Shown piece by piece: positions 34,502 through 44,216 of a stretch of DNA of 46,111 bases. The notes beneath the pieces were generated by a model. The model worked only from the letters and a program-made list of their open reading frames with translations. It had not been told where the DNA came from and did not search any database. Position 1 is the stretch's first letter. Every line of letters begins with the position of its first letter. Source of the DNA: Oscillospiraceae bacterium (GTDB taxonomy: Bacteria; Bacillota; Clostridia; UBA1381; UBA9506). The translations under genes were made by a program, and so were the position numbers. The DNA lies in assembly GCA_015068935.1 (NCBI GenBank), contig SVJO01000010.1:1-46111 (forward strand). The letters are read 5' to 3'.

Positions 34502-35953
34502 TTATTTGCTTAAAAGCTCAATGCCTTTTTTGATTCGGCTGATGGTTTCATCCTTGCCGAGGATATCAGCAAGCTCAATGCCGCCGCCCGGAGTAAATGC
34601 CTTACCTGAAACAGCAACTCTGAGTGGCCAGAGAATAATTCCGTTCTTTACTTCAAGCTTTTCAATCAAAGCAAAGAGAGCATTGTGAATAGAATCAAAA
34701 TTCCAGCAATCGAGTGCTTCCAAAACAGGAAGAATTTCTTTTAAGCTCTCCAGAGAGTTTTCTTCATTTGTCTTCATTTTTTTGTGGCAATAGAGCTCAG
34801 GAAGATACTCAGGAAGATTATCTAAAAAGTCAAGCTGCTCAGGAATGTCTGATAGCTTTTCGCATCTTGGCTGAAGGAGTGCGCTTACTTTTTTTAGGTC
34901 AATATTTTCATTTGTTATTACTCCGTCATACCAGGGAGCAGCGATATTGTGAAATTCGTCAGCGGGAAGTTTTCTTATATATTCTCCGTTGAGCCAATTG
35001 AGCTTTTGTATATCAAAAATAGCAGGTGATTTACTGATGCCTTCGATTGAGAATGCTTTACAAAGCTCGTCCATTGTAAAGATTTCCTGTTCGCCTCCCG
35101 GGCTCCAACCTAGAAGCGCAATGTAATTAACGATAGCTTCTTTTAAATATCCTTTGTTAATAAAATCCTCATAAGATGCATCTCCTTCACGTTTTGAGAG
35201 CTTTTTATGAGCATCTCGCATAACGGGAGAAACATGAATATATGTGGGAATTTCCCAACCGAATGCCTCGTAAAGAAGATTATATTTAGGTGTTGATGAT
35301 AAATATTCGCTTCCTCTTATAACATGTGTGATGTTCATGAGATGGTCATCAATTACGTTAGCAAAATTATATGTCGGCAATCCGTCGGATTTTAAAAGAA
35401 CATTATCATCTAAAGTTGCATTGTCAACTGTAATCTTACCATATATTTCATCGTAGAAGGTTGTCGTACCCTTTCTTGGAATTTTTTGGCGGATAACATA
35501 AGGAACACCCTCAGAAAGGAGCCTATCCACTTCTTCCTTTGGCATTTTGGCACAATGACCGTCATATTTGGGTGGAATGTTTGCAGCCTGCTGACGTTCG
35601 CGCAAATCGTCTAAGCGCTCTTTATCGCAGAAACAGTAATATGCACCGCCGAGCTCAACGAGTTTTTTTGCATATTCAACGTAAATACTGCGTCTTTCAC
35701 TCTGTATATAAGGTCCGTAATTACCGCCTATATCGGGGCCTTCATCATGAATAAGACCTGTATCTTTCATTGTTCTGTAGATTAAGTCTGTAGCACCCTC
35801 AACGTAGCGCTCCTGGTCTGTATCTTCAATTCTCAAAATAAAATCGCCGTCGTCGTGCTTAGCTAAAAGATAAGCATAAAGAGCTGTACGGAGATTTCCT
35901 ATATGCATATAGCCTGTAGGACTTGGTGCAAAACGTGTTCTAATTTTGCTCAT
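34502..35953 (-). CDS. gltX: Glutamyl-tRNA synthetase
   Basis: 483 residues, class I synthetase of normal length. The HIGH-type motif is [17 protein letters not shown], and the KMSKS-type motif is KKLSKREG near residue 245. [10 protein letters not shown] contacts the tRNA and glutamate. It charges tRNA-Glu, and in clostridia lacking GlnRS it also charges tRNA-Gln before transamidation; the latter is not shown by this window. There is no T-box leader in the ~40-nt 5' region. Its promoter diverges from that of secA. GAGAGGAGA precedes the ATG. Confidence 0.97.
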   Translation of the reverse strand: MSKIRTRFAPSPTGYMHIGNLRTALYAYLLAKHDDGDFILRIEDTDQERYVEGATDLIYRTMKDTGLIHDEGPDIGGNYGPYIQSERRSIYVEYAKKLVELGGAYYCFCDKERLDDLRERQQAANIPPKYDGHCAKMPKEEVDRLLSEGVPYVIRQKIPRKGTTTFYDEIYGKITVDNATLDDNVLLKSDGLPTYNFANVIDDHLMNITHVIRGSEYLSSTPKYNLLYEAFGWEIPTYIHVSPVMRDAHKKLSKREGDASYEDFINKGYLKEAIVNYIALLGWSPGGEQEIFTMDELCKAFSIEGISKSPAIFDIQKLNWLNGEYIRKLPADEFHNIAAPWYDGVITNENIDLKKVSALLQPRCEKLSDIPEQLDFLDNLPEYLPELYCHKKMKTNEENSLESLKEILPVLEALDCWNFDSIHNALFALIEKLEVKNGIILWPLRVAVSGKAFTPGGGIELADILGKDETISRIKKGIELLSK

Positions 35954-35989
35954 GCTGTTCTCCTCTCATGTTTCGTATATTCTTAGAAT

Positions 35990-36018
35990 ATTTTACCTTA
36001 ATTTTTAGATAAAATCAA
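35990..36018 (-). promoter_or_regulatory. Promoter for gltX
   Basis: On the minus strand: TTGATT (36013-36018), a 17-nt spacer and TAAAAT (35990-35995). The leader is about 30 nt. Confidence 0.8.
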
Positions 36019-36058
36019 GGATTTTAGCAAATAAATTATTAACAAAGGCAAATAAACT

Positions 36059-36087
36059 TTGATTTTATATATAAAATATGATATAAT
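36059..36087 (+). promoter_or_regulatory. Promoter for secA
   Basis: TTGATT (36059-36064), a 17-nt spacer and TATAAT (36082-36087), with an extended -10 TG at 36079-36080. It lies back to back with the gltX promoter. Confidence 0.83.
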
Positions 36088-36138
36088 ACTAGAAGTTATA
36101 TTTGTTTTGGGGGAATATATTTATCGAGGTGAAAAGAA

Positions 36139-38868
36139 TTGAGAAAACTTTTTGAAAAAATTCTGGGAAATTACAGTGACAGAGAACTAAAAAGGATTAC
36201 TCCTTTAGCAGATAAAGTTATGGCTTTAGAGGATGAGTTTAAAAAACTCACAGATGACGAATTGAAGTCAAAAACAAGTGAATTTAAGCAAAGGTATGCA
36301 AGCGGGGAAACACTTGATAAAATGCTTCCTGAAGCATTTGCAACAGTCAGGGAAACTGCATGGCGAGTGCTCGGCATGCGACATTTTTACGTTCAGATTT
36401 TAGGAGGTATCGTTCTTCATCAGGGAAGAATAGCGGAAATGAAGACAGGAGAAGGTAAAACACTCGTTTCTACACTCCCTGCTTATCTTAATGCAATCAC
36501 AGGTGATGGTGTCCATATTATAACAGTAAACGACTACTTAGCACGACGTGACAGCGAATGGATGGGTAAAATCTTCAAATTTTTAGGTCTCTCAGTAGGT
36601 CTTGTAGTTCATGATGTCAGTCAGGAAGAGAAAAAGGCTGCATATAATGCTGATATAACATACGGAACGAATAACGAATTTGGCTTTGACTATCTCCGTG
36701 ATAACATGGTAATTTTCAAAGAGCAGATGGTTCAGCGCGGACATAAGTTTGCTATTGTGGATGAGGTCGACTCAATTTTAGTTGACGAGGCAAGAACGCC
36801 TCTCATCATATCGGGTGCAGGAGATAAATCCACAGAATTATATGCAGTGGCAGACAGATTTGCAAAACAGCTTAAATGCCTTGTCATTAAAGAAGCCGAC
36901 TCAAAGGCTTTAGATGATGAGATAGAAGAAGATTATATTGTTGACGAAAAGGCGAATACTGCAACACTTACGAAAAATGGTGTAAAAAAAGCTGAAAGAG
37001 CCTTTAATATTGAAAATCTCTCTGACCCTGAAAACCTTACTATTTCACATCATATAAATCAGGCTATAAGAGCTAATGGTATAATGAAACGCGATAAAGA
37101 CTATGTCTTAAAGGATGGTCAGATTATCATAGTAGACGAGTTTACAGGCCGTCTTATGCACGGAAGACGATATAGCGACGGTCTTCATCAGGCGATAGAG
37201 GCAAAAGAGGGTGTGAAGGTAGAGCGAGAAAGCAAAACACTCGCCACAATCACATTCCAGAACTATTTCAGACTCTATGAAAAGCTCTCAGGAATGACAG
37301 GTACAGCGCAGACTGAAGAAACAGAATTTCAGGAAATATATAAGCTTGACGTTATTGTGATTCCTACTAATAAGGACATGGCAAGAGAGGATTTGCCTGA
37401 TGTTATCTATAAGACAGAAAAAGGAAAATTTGAGGCAGTTGTGGATCAGGTTAAGGCATGCCACAGGGCAGGTCAGCCTGTTTTGGTAGGTACGGTTACC
37501 ATTGAAAAGTCAGAACAGCTCTCAGCCATGCTTAAACGAAACGGTATAAAGCATGAGGTCTTAAATGCTAAACACCACGAAAAAGAGGCTGAAATTGTTG
37601 CTCAGGCGGGAAAATTCGGTGCAGTTACCATTGCAACAAACATGGCGGGCCGAGGAACTGATATTATGCTTGGCGGTAATGCAGAATTTATGGCAAAGCA
37701 TGAAATGAAAAAACTTGGCTACAGTGATGAATTAATTGTTGAGGCAACAGGTTTTGGCGAAACAGATAATGAGGAAATCAAAGAAGCAAGAGCAAAATTT
37801 ACTTCCCTTCTGGAAAAATACAGAGAAGAAATAAGGCCTGAATCAGAAAAGGTAAAAGAGACAGGCGGATTATTTATCATTGGAACAGAACGCCACGAAT
37901 CTAGACGAATAGACAATCAGTTAAGAGGCCGTGCAGGCCGTCAGGGAGACCCGGGTAAATCAAGGTTTTATATATCGCTTGAAGATGACCTTATGCGTCT
38001 TTTTGGCTCGGAGAGAATGCAGACAATAGTCGGTGCTCTTGGTCTTGAGGATAATCAGCCTATAGAGCATAAGATGTTGTCAGGCGCTATAGAGAATGCC
38101 CAGAAAAAAGTTGAAGGAAATCACTTCCAGATAAGAAAACACGTTCTGCAGTATGACGATGTTATGAATCAGCAGAGAGAGGTTATTTACGGACAAAGAC
38201 AGCAGGTTTTAAACGGCGAGAATGTAAAAAATAATATTATAAAAATGTTAAAGGACCTTGTAGCAGAAACAGTTGAGAGGTTCTCAGGCGGCTCAGACAT
38301 TCCTGATGACTGGAATATCCGCGGTATGATTGAATATCTTGAGGAAATTTTCGATGTCAAAAACCCTATAAGTTTTTCGCGTGAAGATATTGAATATATA
38401 ACCAAAGAGGAGCTTATAGAGAAATTTACTGAAATCGGCATGGAAAAGTATGCTAAACTTGAAGCTGATTTTGGAGAGAAATCATTGCGTGACGTTGAGA
38501 GAATTTTGCTCCTTCATGCAGTTGACAAAAAGTGGATGGACCATATTGACGCTATGGACCAGCTCCGCCATGGCATTACACTTCGTGCGTATGCGCAAAG
38601 AGACCCGGTTATTGAGTTCAAATTCGAAGGCTATAACATGTTTGAGGAAATGATAGCAAACATCAGGGAGGAAACACTAAAGCATCTTTTCCGCGTGACA
38701 ATAGAAAAACCTGTTCAAAATACTCAGAGAGTTACTATAAATGAGGCATATCGTGAGGGAGAGCAGGAAAAGAAACCCTTAAGAAGCGGTGAGAAGGTAG
38801 GAAGAAACGATTTGTGTCCGTGCGGTTCGGGGAAAAAATATAAAAAATGCTGTGGTGCAACTGAATAA
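36139..38868 (+). CDS. secA: Protein translocase ATPase SecA
   Basis: 909 residues. Walker [10 protein letters not shown] near residue 105, Walker [16 protein letters not shown] (VDEVDS core), [12 protein letters not shown] given as [20 protein letters not shown], the helical scaffold, and a C-terminal SEC-C zinc motif [13 protein letters not shown] near 895-907. It drives preproteins through SecYEG using ATP at the membrane. Secreted proteins in this window (8605-10926, 10948-11952, 40129-41295 and the gene starting at 46043) would be its clients. TTG start with GAGGTG upstream. prfB follows after 33 nt, so they may share a transcript. Confidence 0.98.
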   Translation: MRKLFEKILGNYSDRELKRITPLADKVMALEDEFKKLTDDELKSKTSEFKQRYASGETLDKMLPEAFATVRETAWRVLGMRHFYVQILGGIVLHQGRIAEMKTGEGKTLVSTLPAYLNAITGDGVHIITVNDYLARRDSEWMGKIFKFLGLSVGLVVHDVSQEEKKAAYNADITYGTNNEFGFDYLRDNMVIFKEQMVQRGHKFAIVDEVDSILVDEARTPLIISGAGDKSTELYAVADRFAKQLKCLVIKEADSKALDDEIEEDYIVDEKANTATLTKNGVKKAERAFNIENLSDPENLTISHHINQAIRANGIMKRDKDYVLKDGQIIIVDEFTGRLMHGRRYSDGLHQAIEAKEGVKVERESKTLATITFQNYFRLYEKLSGMTGTAQTEETEFQEIYKLDVIVIPTNKDMAREDLPDVIYKTEKGKFEAVVDQVKACHRAGQPVLVGTVTIEKSEQLSAMLKRNGIKHEVLNAKHHEKEAEIVAQAGKFGAVTIATNMAGRGTDIMLGGNAEFMAKHEMKKLGYSDELIVEATGFGETDNEEIKEARAKFTSLLEKYREEIRPESEKVKETGGLFIIGTERHESRRIDNQLRGRAGRQGDPGKSRFYISLEDDLMRLFGSERMQTIVGALGLEDNQPIEHKMLSGAIENAQKKVEGNHFQIRKHVLQYDDVMNQQREVIYGQRQQVLNGENVKNNIIKMLKDLVAETVERFSGGSDIPDDWNIRGMIEYLEEIFDVKNPISFSREDIEYITKEELIEKFTEIGMEKYAKLEADFGEKSLRDVERILLLHAVDKKWMDHIDAMDQLRHGITLRAYAQRDPVIEFKFEGYNMFEEMIANIREETLKHLFRVTIEKPVQNTQRVTINEAYREGEQEKKPLRSGEKVGRNDLCPCGSGKKYKKCCGATE

Positions 38869-38901
38869 ATTGAAAAAAATATAATTAAGGATGTGAAAAT
38901 A

Positions 38902-40027
38902 ATGGCAGTTGAATATGACAGATTTAGATTAGACCTTCAGGCCATGGAGGAAGACATTATTGAAATGAGGGATTCACTTTGACGTCGCTAAAGCGATAGA
39001 GGAGGCAGAAAAACTCTCTAGCGAGACGCAAGCTGCGGGATTTTGGGATGATGCACAAAAATCCCAGAAAGTTCTCCAGCAGATAAAAAGACTGAGAGCA
39101 AAGGTAGAAAAGTACGAGAAATTAAAGATGCACTGGGAAGACACACTGGCACTTGTCGAGCTTGCAATTGAAGAAGATGATGATTCGCTTCTTGGAGAAA
39201 TAACGGAAGAGTTTGACAGCTTAACGGAAGAACTTTCAAACATGAAACTTGAAACGCTTCTTTCGGGAAAATATGATAAAAACAATGCGATTATTTCTCT
39301 GCACCCGGGAGCAGGAGGTACAGAGGCTCAGGATTGGGCAATGATGCTATTTAGAATGTATCAGAGATGGGCTGAGAGAAGAGGCTTTGAGGTAGAAACT
39401 CTCGATTACCTTCCTGGCGATGAGGCAGGAATTAAAAGTGTTACAATCTTAATAAAGGGCGATAACGCGTATGGATATTCAAAAAGCGAGAAGGGAGTCC
39501 ATCGACTTGTCAGGATTTCACCTTTTGATGCATCAGGAAGAAGGCATACATCTTTTGCTTCATGTGATGTTATGCCTGAAATAGATGATGATATTGAAAT
39601 TAATATATCACCTGATGACTTAAAGATTGACACATTCCGCTCAGGTGGTGCGGGCGGACAGCACGTCAATAAAACCGACTCTGCTATCAGAATTACGCAT
39701 ATTCCCACAGGTGTTGTTGTTTCATGCCAGAGCGAACGTTCACAGCATCAGAACAAGGATACAGCTATGAAAATGTTAAAAGCAAAGCTCGTTGAAATGG
39801 CAGAAAGAGAGCATAAAGAAAAAATCGAGGACTTAAAAGGCGATATGAAGGATATTGCATGGGGAAGTCAGATAAGGTCGTATGTTTTCCATCCGTATAA
39901 TATGGTAAAAGACCATAGAACGAATTATGAGGTGGGCAATATCGGAGCCGTTATGGACGGGGATATAGACGGATTTGTTAATGCATACTTAAAAGGTGCA
40001 AATTTAGGAACATTAAACTTAAAATAA
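38902..40027 (+). CDS. prfB: Peptide chain release factor 2 (RF2), with programmed +1 frameshift
   Basis: It is read in two parts. ATG 38902 runs 26 codons to CTT (38977-38979), followed by in-frame TGA; a +1 slip resumes at GAC (38981) and continues to 40027, giving 374 residues. The joined protein has the RF2 tripeptide SPF (in [12 protein letters not shown]) for UGA/UAA recognition and the GGQ motif [13 protein letters not shown] for peptide release. The CTT-TGA-C slip site preceded by GAGGG is the classical autoregulatory arrangement: low RF2 lets the ribosome slip. AAGGATGTG precedes the ATG. It follows secA closely, as in many Bacillota. Confidence 0.97.
38967..38983 (+). promoter_or_regulatory. 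RF2 programmed frameshift site
   Basis: GAGGG (38967-38971) acts as an internal Shine-Dalgarno-like element, then five bases, then CTT TGA C with slippery CTT at 38977-38979 and UGA at 38980-38982. The spacing is slightly longer than the E. coli AGGGGG-TAT-CTT-TGA-C arrangement. Confidence 0.92.
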
Positions 40028-40060
40028 CAGTCATAATTTATAGCTTCAGCTAATATAAAT

Positions 40061-40103
40061 AAGGCATACGGAGTTTGTCTCCGTATGCCTTTATCATTTT
40101 TTT
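40061..40103 (+). terminator. Terminator after prfB
   Basis: A 13-bp stem AAGGCATACGGAG (40061-40073) with 40079-40091 and loop TTTGT, then TATCA and seven T. Confidence 0.88.
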
Positions 40104-40128
40104 AAGAAACAAAAGCGGAGGTAGAAGT

Positions 40129-41295
40129 ATGCTTAAGAGAATGACTTTTCTGATTGCGGTTATAGTAATTTTTGTAGCCGTAAACACAGGCCATATAAAA
40201 AAATTGTCACAAAGCACTGAAATCAATTTTGCTGATGTAGGAGGGGAGTATAGCTGGGCGAAGGAGGCAATTTCTTATCTTTCTTCGCGTGGTATTGTCT
40301 CAGGAGTGGGGGAAAACCTCTATCTTCCTGATGCGTTTGTTACGAAAGAACAGATTGCAGCTATGATTGCAAAAGCATTTGAGTTTACAGATAATTCAGG
40401 AGTGCAAACGTATACAGATGTAACGCCGGACAGGTGGTCATTTGAATATGTAGAAGCTACAAAAGATGTTCTTATAAAATCAGAAGACCTCGACATAAAT
40501 CTTTTTGACCCAGAAAGACAGTTTGGACGTGCTGAGCTTGCTGCTTCGTGCATTAAGGCTATAGGTCTTTCTGAGGCAAACATACTAGATGCAGATATAC
40601 TTTCTAAAAGTTTTTATGATTATGGTGATATATCTCCCTCACTTTCGTCTCTTGTTGCGGTGGCAGCGGAACGCGGAATAATAAAAGGAAATGACGGATA
40701 CCTAAGGCCAACAAGCCATGTGACAAGGGCGGAAGCTGCTGTTATTATATATAGAACAGTGCTTGCAAAAGAGGGGAAGGGAGATGCAGTGATGCTAACC
40801 GAAACACCGATAGTTGACAGTGCACATATCACAGTAGATCAGGCTCAGGACTGGGCAAGAGAAAGAGAGGCCCATGCGCGCTTTGTTGAGATTGCACCGC
40901 TTTATTGGAAATATGGTGAATTAACAGGTATTAATCCTGAAATCATGTATGCTCAGGCAGCGAAGGAAACAAACTTTGGAAAATATACGGGAAATGTGCG
41001 CCCTGAACAAAACAACTGGGCAGGAATAAAAATATATTCACCTGAAGGCGATAGACCAGAAGACCATGAAACCTTTGCCACACCTGAAGACGGTGTAAGG
41101 GCACATTTTAATCATATGTCTGCATATGTGGGAACCGATGCTGTAGGCACTCCTCACGCAAGGTATGATATTGTAAAAAATTTAGCTTGGGCAGGAACCG
41201 TCAGGTATGCGGAAGAGCTTGGGACAAAGTGGGCGCCTGATTATACATACGGGTACAGTCTGATTGCTAAGTATGTTACAGATATGCGAGACTGA
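40129..41295 (+). CDS. Surface-anchored glucosaminidase with three SLH domains
   Basis: 388 residues. An N-terminal signal/anchor (MTFLIAVIVIFVAVNTG region) is followed by three S-layer homology repeats (~28-90, ~92-155, ~160-215; the third has GIIKGNDGYLRPTSHVTRAEA). The C-terminal part (~235-388) is a glucosaminidase-type (lysozyme-like) domain: GINPEIMYAQAAKETNFGKY with likely catalytic Glu280, then NNWAGIKI and FATPEDGVRAHFNHM. SLH repeats hold proteins to pyruvylated wall polymers, so this is probably a wall hydrolase acting at the cell surface. ATG at 40129 with GGAGGT upstream. It converges on the membrane-protein gene at 41299 with only 3 nt between stops. Confidence 0.9.
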   Translation: MLKRMTFLIAVIVIFVAVNTGHIKKLSQSTEINFADVGGEYSWAKEAISYLSSRGIVSGVGENLYLPDAFVTKEQIAAMIAKAFEFTDNSGVQTYTDVTPDRWSFEYVEATKDVLIKSEDLDINLFDPERQFGRAELAASCIKAIGLSEANILDADILSKSFYDYGDISPSLSSLVAVAAERGIIKGNDGYLRPTSHVTRAEAAVIIYRTVLAKEGKGDAVMLTETPIVDSAHITVDQAQDWAREREAHARFVEIAPLYWKYGELTGINPEIMYAQAAKETNFGKYTGNVRPEQNNWAGIKIYSPEGDRPEDHETFATPEDGVRAHFNHMSAYVGTDAVGTPHARYDIVKNLAWAGTVRYAEELGTKWAPDYTYGYSLIAKYVTDMRD

Positions 41296-41311
41296 AAATC
41301 AGTCGTTTTTT
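41290..41311 (+). terminator. Small terminator-like hairpin at the convergent stop codons
   Basis: GACTGA (41290-41295), loop AAA, TCAGTC (41299-41304), then G and six T. The stem contains the TGA of the SLH gene and the TCA (stop on the minus strand) of the convergent gene. The 6-bp stem is weak, so efficiency is uncertain. Confidence 0.55.
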
Positions 41312-42783
41312 CGCATATCAATAATAAAGCAATCGGAATAATCTTTGGTCATGTCAGGAAAAACAGGCGTGACCTTTTTTATGTGCATATTATCTAGCTC
41401 TTCTCTTATAGCACCTGTGAGCGACCAGTCTGAGTAGAAAACACTTTTTACATGGTCTTTGTAAAAACTCACCTGCGCCGCCTGCGGAGTTGTGTCGAGC
41501 AAAACGGCGGCCTCGCGTGTCCCGCATAGTACATCTTCAGGAAGAAGCGAACACACTTTTTTAATAAGTGCATTATCAAGCTCATAATTTCTTTTATATG
41601 TATCATATTCATTTATGCCTGATACTATAAAAATAAATAATAACGATGTTAAAAGGATAGTCTGTACAGACTTCCTTGCAATTTTTGAAAAGATTATATC
41701 AAGTATAAGATATATGCCGATAAGCGGAATAAACATAGTCCTGTATGTTATCCATACGGGAGAGGCAATCAGATTTGGTGCAAAAGGAGAAAAAAACAAA
41801 ATAATGCCTGCTGCAATCTGTAGTACAGCTTTCCTGCCACTTGGAGATTTTGTGTTATATCCCGCATTGAACCTGCCTAAAACGATACAAACTGCGAAAA
41901 TGGCAAAAAGATAAACTGCACCGAAAACTCCCTTTGTCAAAATAAGTTTAAGACCGCTCTGGAAACCGCGTACAGTAATATTAAAAACTCCCTTTGTCAA
42001 TATTTCCAAGAGCTGAGACAAAAAATCCTTGGATTGCGAAAAAATATTCAAAACCGAGCTTTCTGATACTCTTGACCCCATCGCCCCAGTATTTTGCATA
42101 AGTTTCAAATATATAACGAGTGATAAAAGAAGCAGGCTGAGGGAGAGAATGGGTAAAATCATACGTTTTATATTTTTGTTTTTAATCACAATTGCAGCGC
42201 ATGAAACAAAACAAAAAACAGCACATGACTCATATAGTAAAAATGCGCATGCAGAGCATACAAAGAAACATGCGAAATATGTAAATGTTCCTCTTTTTAA
42301 ATATTCAGAGAGAGTCAAAAGAGAAAGTGAGCTGAAAAAAATTCCTACAACAATACGTGATGATGCTGAAATCCAATATGTCCCTTCTGTGCCGAGAGGG
42401 AAAAACAGAAATAATACAGCGAAAAGGGGAGAAAGAGTGATGCCGTTTTTTTTACATGCCCTGTAGAGAATAACACATGATAAAAAATGAAAAGCTGATG
42501 ATAAAATCAGGCAAAGGTGCGGACTTTTCCACAGAGAGCCCCATAAGAATATATCAAGAACAGCGCTGAGCGGTCTTGATTTCAAAGTACCGATGTCAAA
42601 AAGGACATATGATGGATTTTCATAAAGAGGATATCCGCCATACTGAATATAATCGTCAAGAGCGGGGAAATAACAAAATCCGTAAATGAGATATTTTAAG
42701 ATAAAAGCAAAAAAGAAAATTGCAAATAACTGAAACTCAGGATTGCCCGCACAAAAAGATAAAATGTTCTTTTTTGTGTTCAT
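41299..42783 (-). CDS. Polytopic membrane protein, possibly a GT-C-type glycosyltransferase
   Basis: 494 residues with about 11-12 hydrophobic helices and a soluble C-terminal segment of about 95 residues (from NEYDTYKRNYELD). The first external loop contains FPALDDYIQYGGYP, an acidic DD motif in the place where GT-C glycosyltransferases have their catalytic acid; LGTEGTYWISASS is another possible loop motif. No family is certain. GT-C enzymes use polyprenyl-linked sugars. It is the last gene of aroQ-comF-this gene (5 nt after comF) and contains the repeated segment ILTKGVF twice, 20 residues apart. Confidence 0.75.
   Translation of the reverse strand: MNTKKNILSFCAGNPEFQLFAIFFFAFILKYLIYGFCYFPALDDYIQYGGYPLYENPSYVLFDIGTLKSRPLSAVLDIFLWGSLWKSPHLCLILSSAFHFLSCVILYRACKKNGITLSPLFAVLFLFFPLGTEGTYWISASSRIVVGIFFSSLSLLTLSEYLKRGTFTYFACFFVCSACAFLLYESCAVFCFVSCAAIVIKNKNIKRMILPILSLSLLLLSLVIYLKLMQNTGAMGSRVSESSVLNIFSQSKDFLSQLLEILTKGVFNITVRGFQSGLKLILTKGVFGAVYLFAIFAVCIVLGRFNAGYNTKSPSGRKAVLQIAAGIILFFSPFAPNLIASPVWITYRTMFIPLIGIYLILDIIFSKIARKSVQTILLTSLLFIFIVSGINEYDTYKRNYELDNALIKKVCSLLPEDVLCGTREAAVLLDTTPQAAQVSFYKDHVKSVFYSDWSLTGAIREELDNMHIKKVTPVFPDMTKDYSDCFIIDMRKND
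41924..42000 (-). repeat. Short in-frame direct repeat inside the membrane-protein gene
   Basis: The 17-nt sequence AAAACTCCCTTTGTCAA occurs at 41924-41940 and at 41984-42000. Copies are exactly 60 nt apart, encoding TKGVF each time. It may reflect a past 60-bp duplication or simple chance in similar helices. Confidence 0.6.
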
Positions 42784-42788
42784 AACGA

Positions 42789-43568
42789 TTATTCATCTCC
42801 TTTTCTTTTTAGTTTTGTAATACATATTGTTAAAACAATGACCCTTTTAGCGCCTGCGCGTTTAAGTATTCTTGAAATTTCCGATACAGTAGCACCCGTT
42901 GTCATTATATCATCAATTAAAATTACAGTTTTATCACGGACAACACAAGGATTCATAACTTTAAAAGCACCCGCCACAGAAAGTCTGCGTTCTTTAAAGC
43001 TGAGTTTGCTTTGAGGAGGCACCTCTTTAATTTTTGCTATAACGCCTTTTGCATACGGAATACCCGTTTTAAAAGAAATGTATTTTGAAATGGGATGTAT
43101 ATGGTCAAATCCGCGTTTCTTTTTGCGCTTGTTACTTATGGGAACAGAGCAAATTACATCTGCCTGCATATAATGAGGTGATGAGGCTAAAGAAAAAAGT
43201 ATCATTTCTGCAAATTCTCTGTATTTATATCGTTGACCACCGAATTTATATGAAAGAAGAGCTTTTCTTAAGTCATTTTCATAAACAGCGCACGAAAGGG
43301 CGGCATCGAAGGAATAACCACTGACTTGGCACAGGGGACAAAGTATATTCCCGTCTTCTATGGGACGAGAGCATTTTCTGCACACAGAATCAAACTCGCT
43401 GATAAAGCGAATCTTTTTACGGCAATTCCCACATATATGAAGTTTGGTTTTCAGGTCGTTTTTCGGATATATTTCTGAACAAATCAGACATCTCGGCGGA
43501 AAGATAAGTTCGAGGAGAAAGTCAAAGAAAACAGAAACGGCTTCTAAGATTTTTCTTATTAATTTCAT
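42789..43568 (-). CDS. comF: ComF-family phosphoribosyltransferase-like protein
   Basis: 259 residues. The N-terminal zinc-finger-like region (~22-85) has four CxxC pairs (CLIC, CGNC, CRKC, CPLC). The C-terminal phosphoribosyltransferase fold has the PRPP motif VILIDDIMTTGATVSE near residue 216. ComF proteins in Bacillus help DNA uptake during transformation; homologues are widespread in non-competent bacteria, where the role is unclear. No comFA helicase is adjacent. It sits 7 nt after aroQ and 5 nt before the membrane-protein gene, so the three probably form one operon. Confidence 0.93.
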   Translation of the reverse strand: MKLIRKILEAVSVFFDFLLELIFPPRCLICSEIYPKNDLKTKLHICGNCRKKIRFISEFDSVCRKCSRPIEDGNILCPLCQVSGYSFDAALSCAVYENDLRKALLSYKFGGQRYKYREFAEMILFSLASSPHYMQADVICSVPISNKRKKKRGFDHIHPISKYISFKTGIPYAKGVIAKIKEVPPQSKLSFKERRLSVAGAFKVMNPCVVRDKTVILIDDIMTTGATVSEISRILKRAGAKRVIVLTICITKLKRKGDE

Positions 43569-43575
43569 AATGAAA

Positions 43576-44019
43576 TTACTTTCGGTTTAAATATTCCAAA
43601 AGGCAGTCAAGAGCCATGAAATATCCTTCCTTGCCATGACCTGAAATCTGACATAGGGAGACAGGCTCAATAACACTTTTGCTCCTGAAATCTTCGCGGT
43701 TGTGGATATCGGAGAGGTGAACCTCAACAACAGGAATCATTACCGACTCAATAGCATCGGAAATTGCATAGCTGTAGTGTGTGTATGCTCCGGGGTTTAT
43801 TATAATTCCGTCAATTTTTCCGTAAGCCGAATGAATTGCATCAATAATTGCGCCTTCGTGATTTGACTGAAAGCATGAAACTAAGCATCCCTTTTTGTCG
43901 CCGTAGGATATGAGCTCAGCCTCAATTTCAGCAAGGGTTGCAGTTCCGTATATTTCCGGCTTGCGTATACCAAGCATATTAAGGTTTGGCCCGTTTATAA
44001 GTAAAATTTTTGTTGTCAT
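43576..44019 (-). CDS. aroQ: 3-Dehydroquinate dehydratase, type II (AroQ)
   Basis: 147 residues, the usual length for this family. LLINGPNLNMLGIRKPEIYG carries the catalytic Arg and Tyr (key core NLNMLGIR), INPGAYTHYSYAI, VEVHLSDIHNREDFR and the SGHGKEGY loop are all in place. It converts 3-dehydroquinate to 3-dehydroshikimate in chorismate synthesis. The ATG at 44019 follows AGGAAGG; a longer open frame upstream has no ribosome binding site. It is first in the leftward aroQ-comF operon. The only other possible shikimate-pathway gene here is the kinase-like gene at 25233. Confidence 0.95.
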   Translation of the reverse strand: MTTKILLINGPNLNMLGIRKPEIYGTATLAEIEAELISYGDKKGCLVSCFQSNHEGAIIDAIHSAYGKIDGIIINPGAYTHYSYAISDAIESVMIPVVEVHLSDIHNREDFRSKSVIEPVSLCQISGHGKEGYFMALDCLLEYLNRK

Positions 44020-44056
44020 AAGGACTTCCTTCCTATAAAAACGTAATTTAACATAT

Positions 44057-44085
44057 ATAATATCATAAGTAAAGGAAAATATCAA
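44057..44085 (-). promoter_or_regulatory. Promoter for the aroQ-comF operon
   Basis: On the minus strand: TTGATA (44080-44085), a 17-nt spacer and TATTAT (44057-44062), with an extended -10 TG. Confidence 0.75.
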
Positions 44086-44150
44086 CATATTATCGCGAAT
44101 AAGAAAACATTGACCTGTAGCAATTTTTACATGATTGCAATAAATTTTAC

Positions 44151-44179
44151 TTGACAAGTTAAAAAATAAATATTAAAAT
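44151..44179 (+). promoter_or_regulatory. Consensus promoter for the CTP-synthase-like gene
   Basis: TTGACA (44151-44156), a 17-nt spacer and TAAAAT (44174-44179). It gives a leader of about 32 nt before the ATG at 44217. Confidence 0.85.
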
Positions 44180-44216
44180 AATTAGAGTAGGTTTTTTATG
44201 CAAAGGTGGGTTTAGG

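Noticed and set aside
35954-36138. T-box leader for gltX
   Set aside because: The leader is about 30 nt and lacks the T-box sequence and specifier-loop architecture. The region is explained by two divergent promoters.
38981-38983. Apparent broken prfB reading frame (early TGA) as a pseudogene or sequencing error
   Set aside because: The CTT-TGA-C context with an upstream GAGGG and the perfectly continuous RF2 protein in the +1 frame are the known programmed frameshift.
44023-44157. N-terminal extension of AroQ to a start at 44157
   Set aside because: The extra 46 residues do not belong to the family and cover the promoter region. The ATG at 44019 has a good ribosome binding site and gives the standard 147-residue enzyme.
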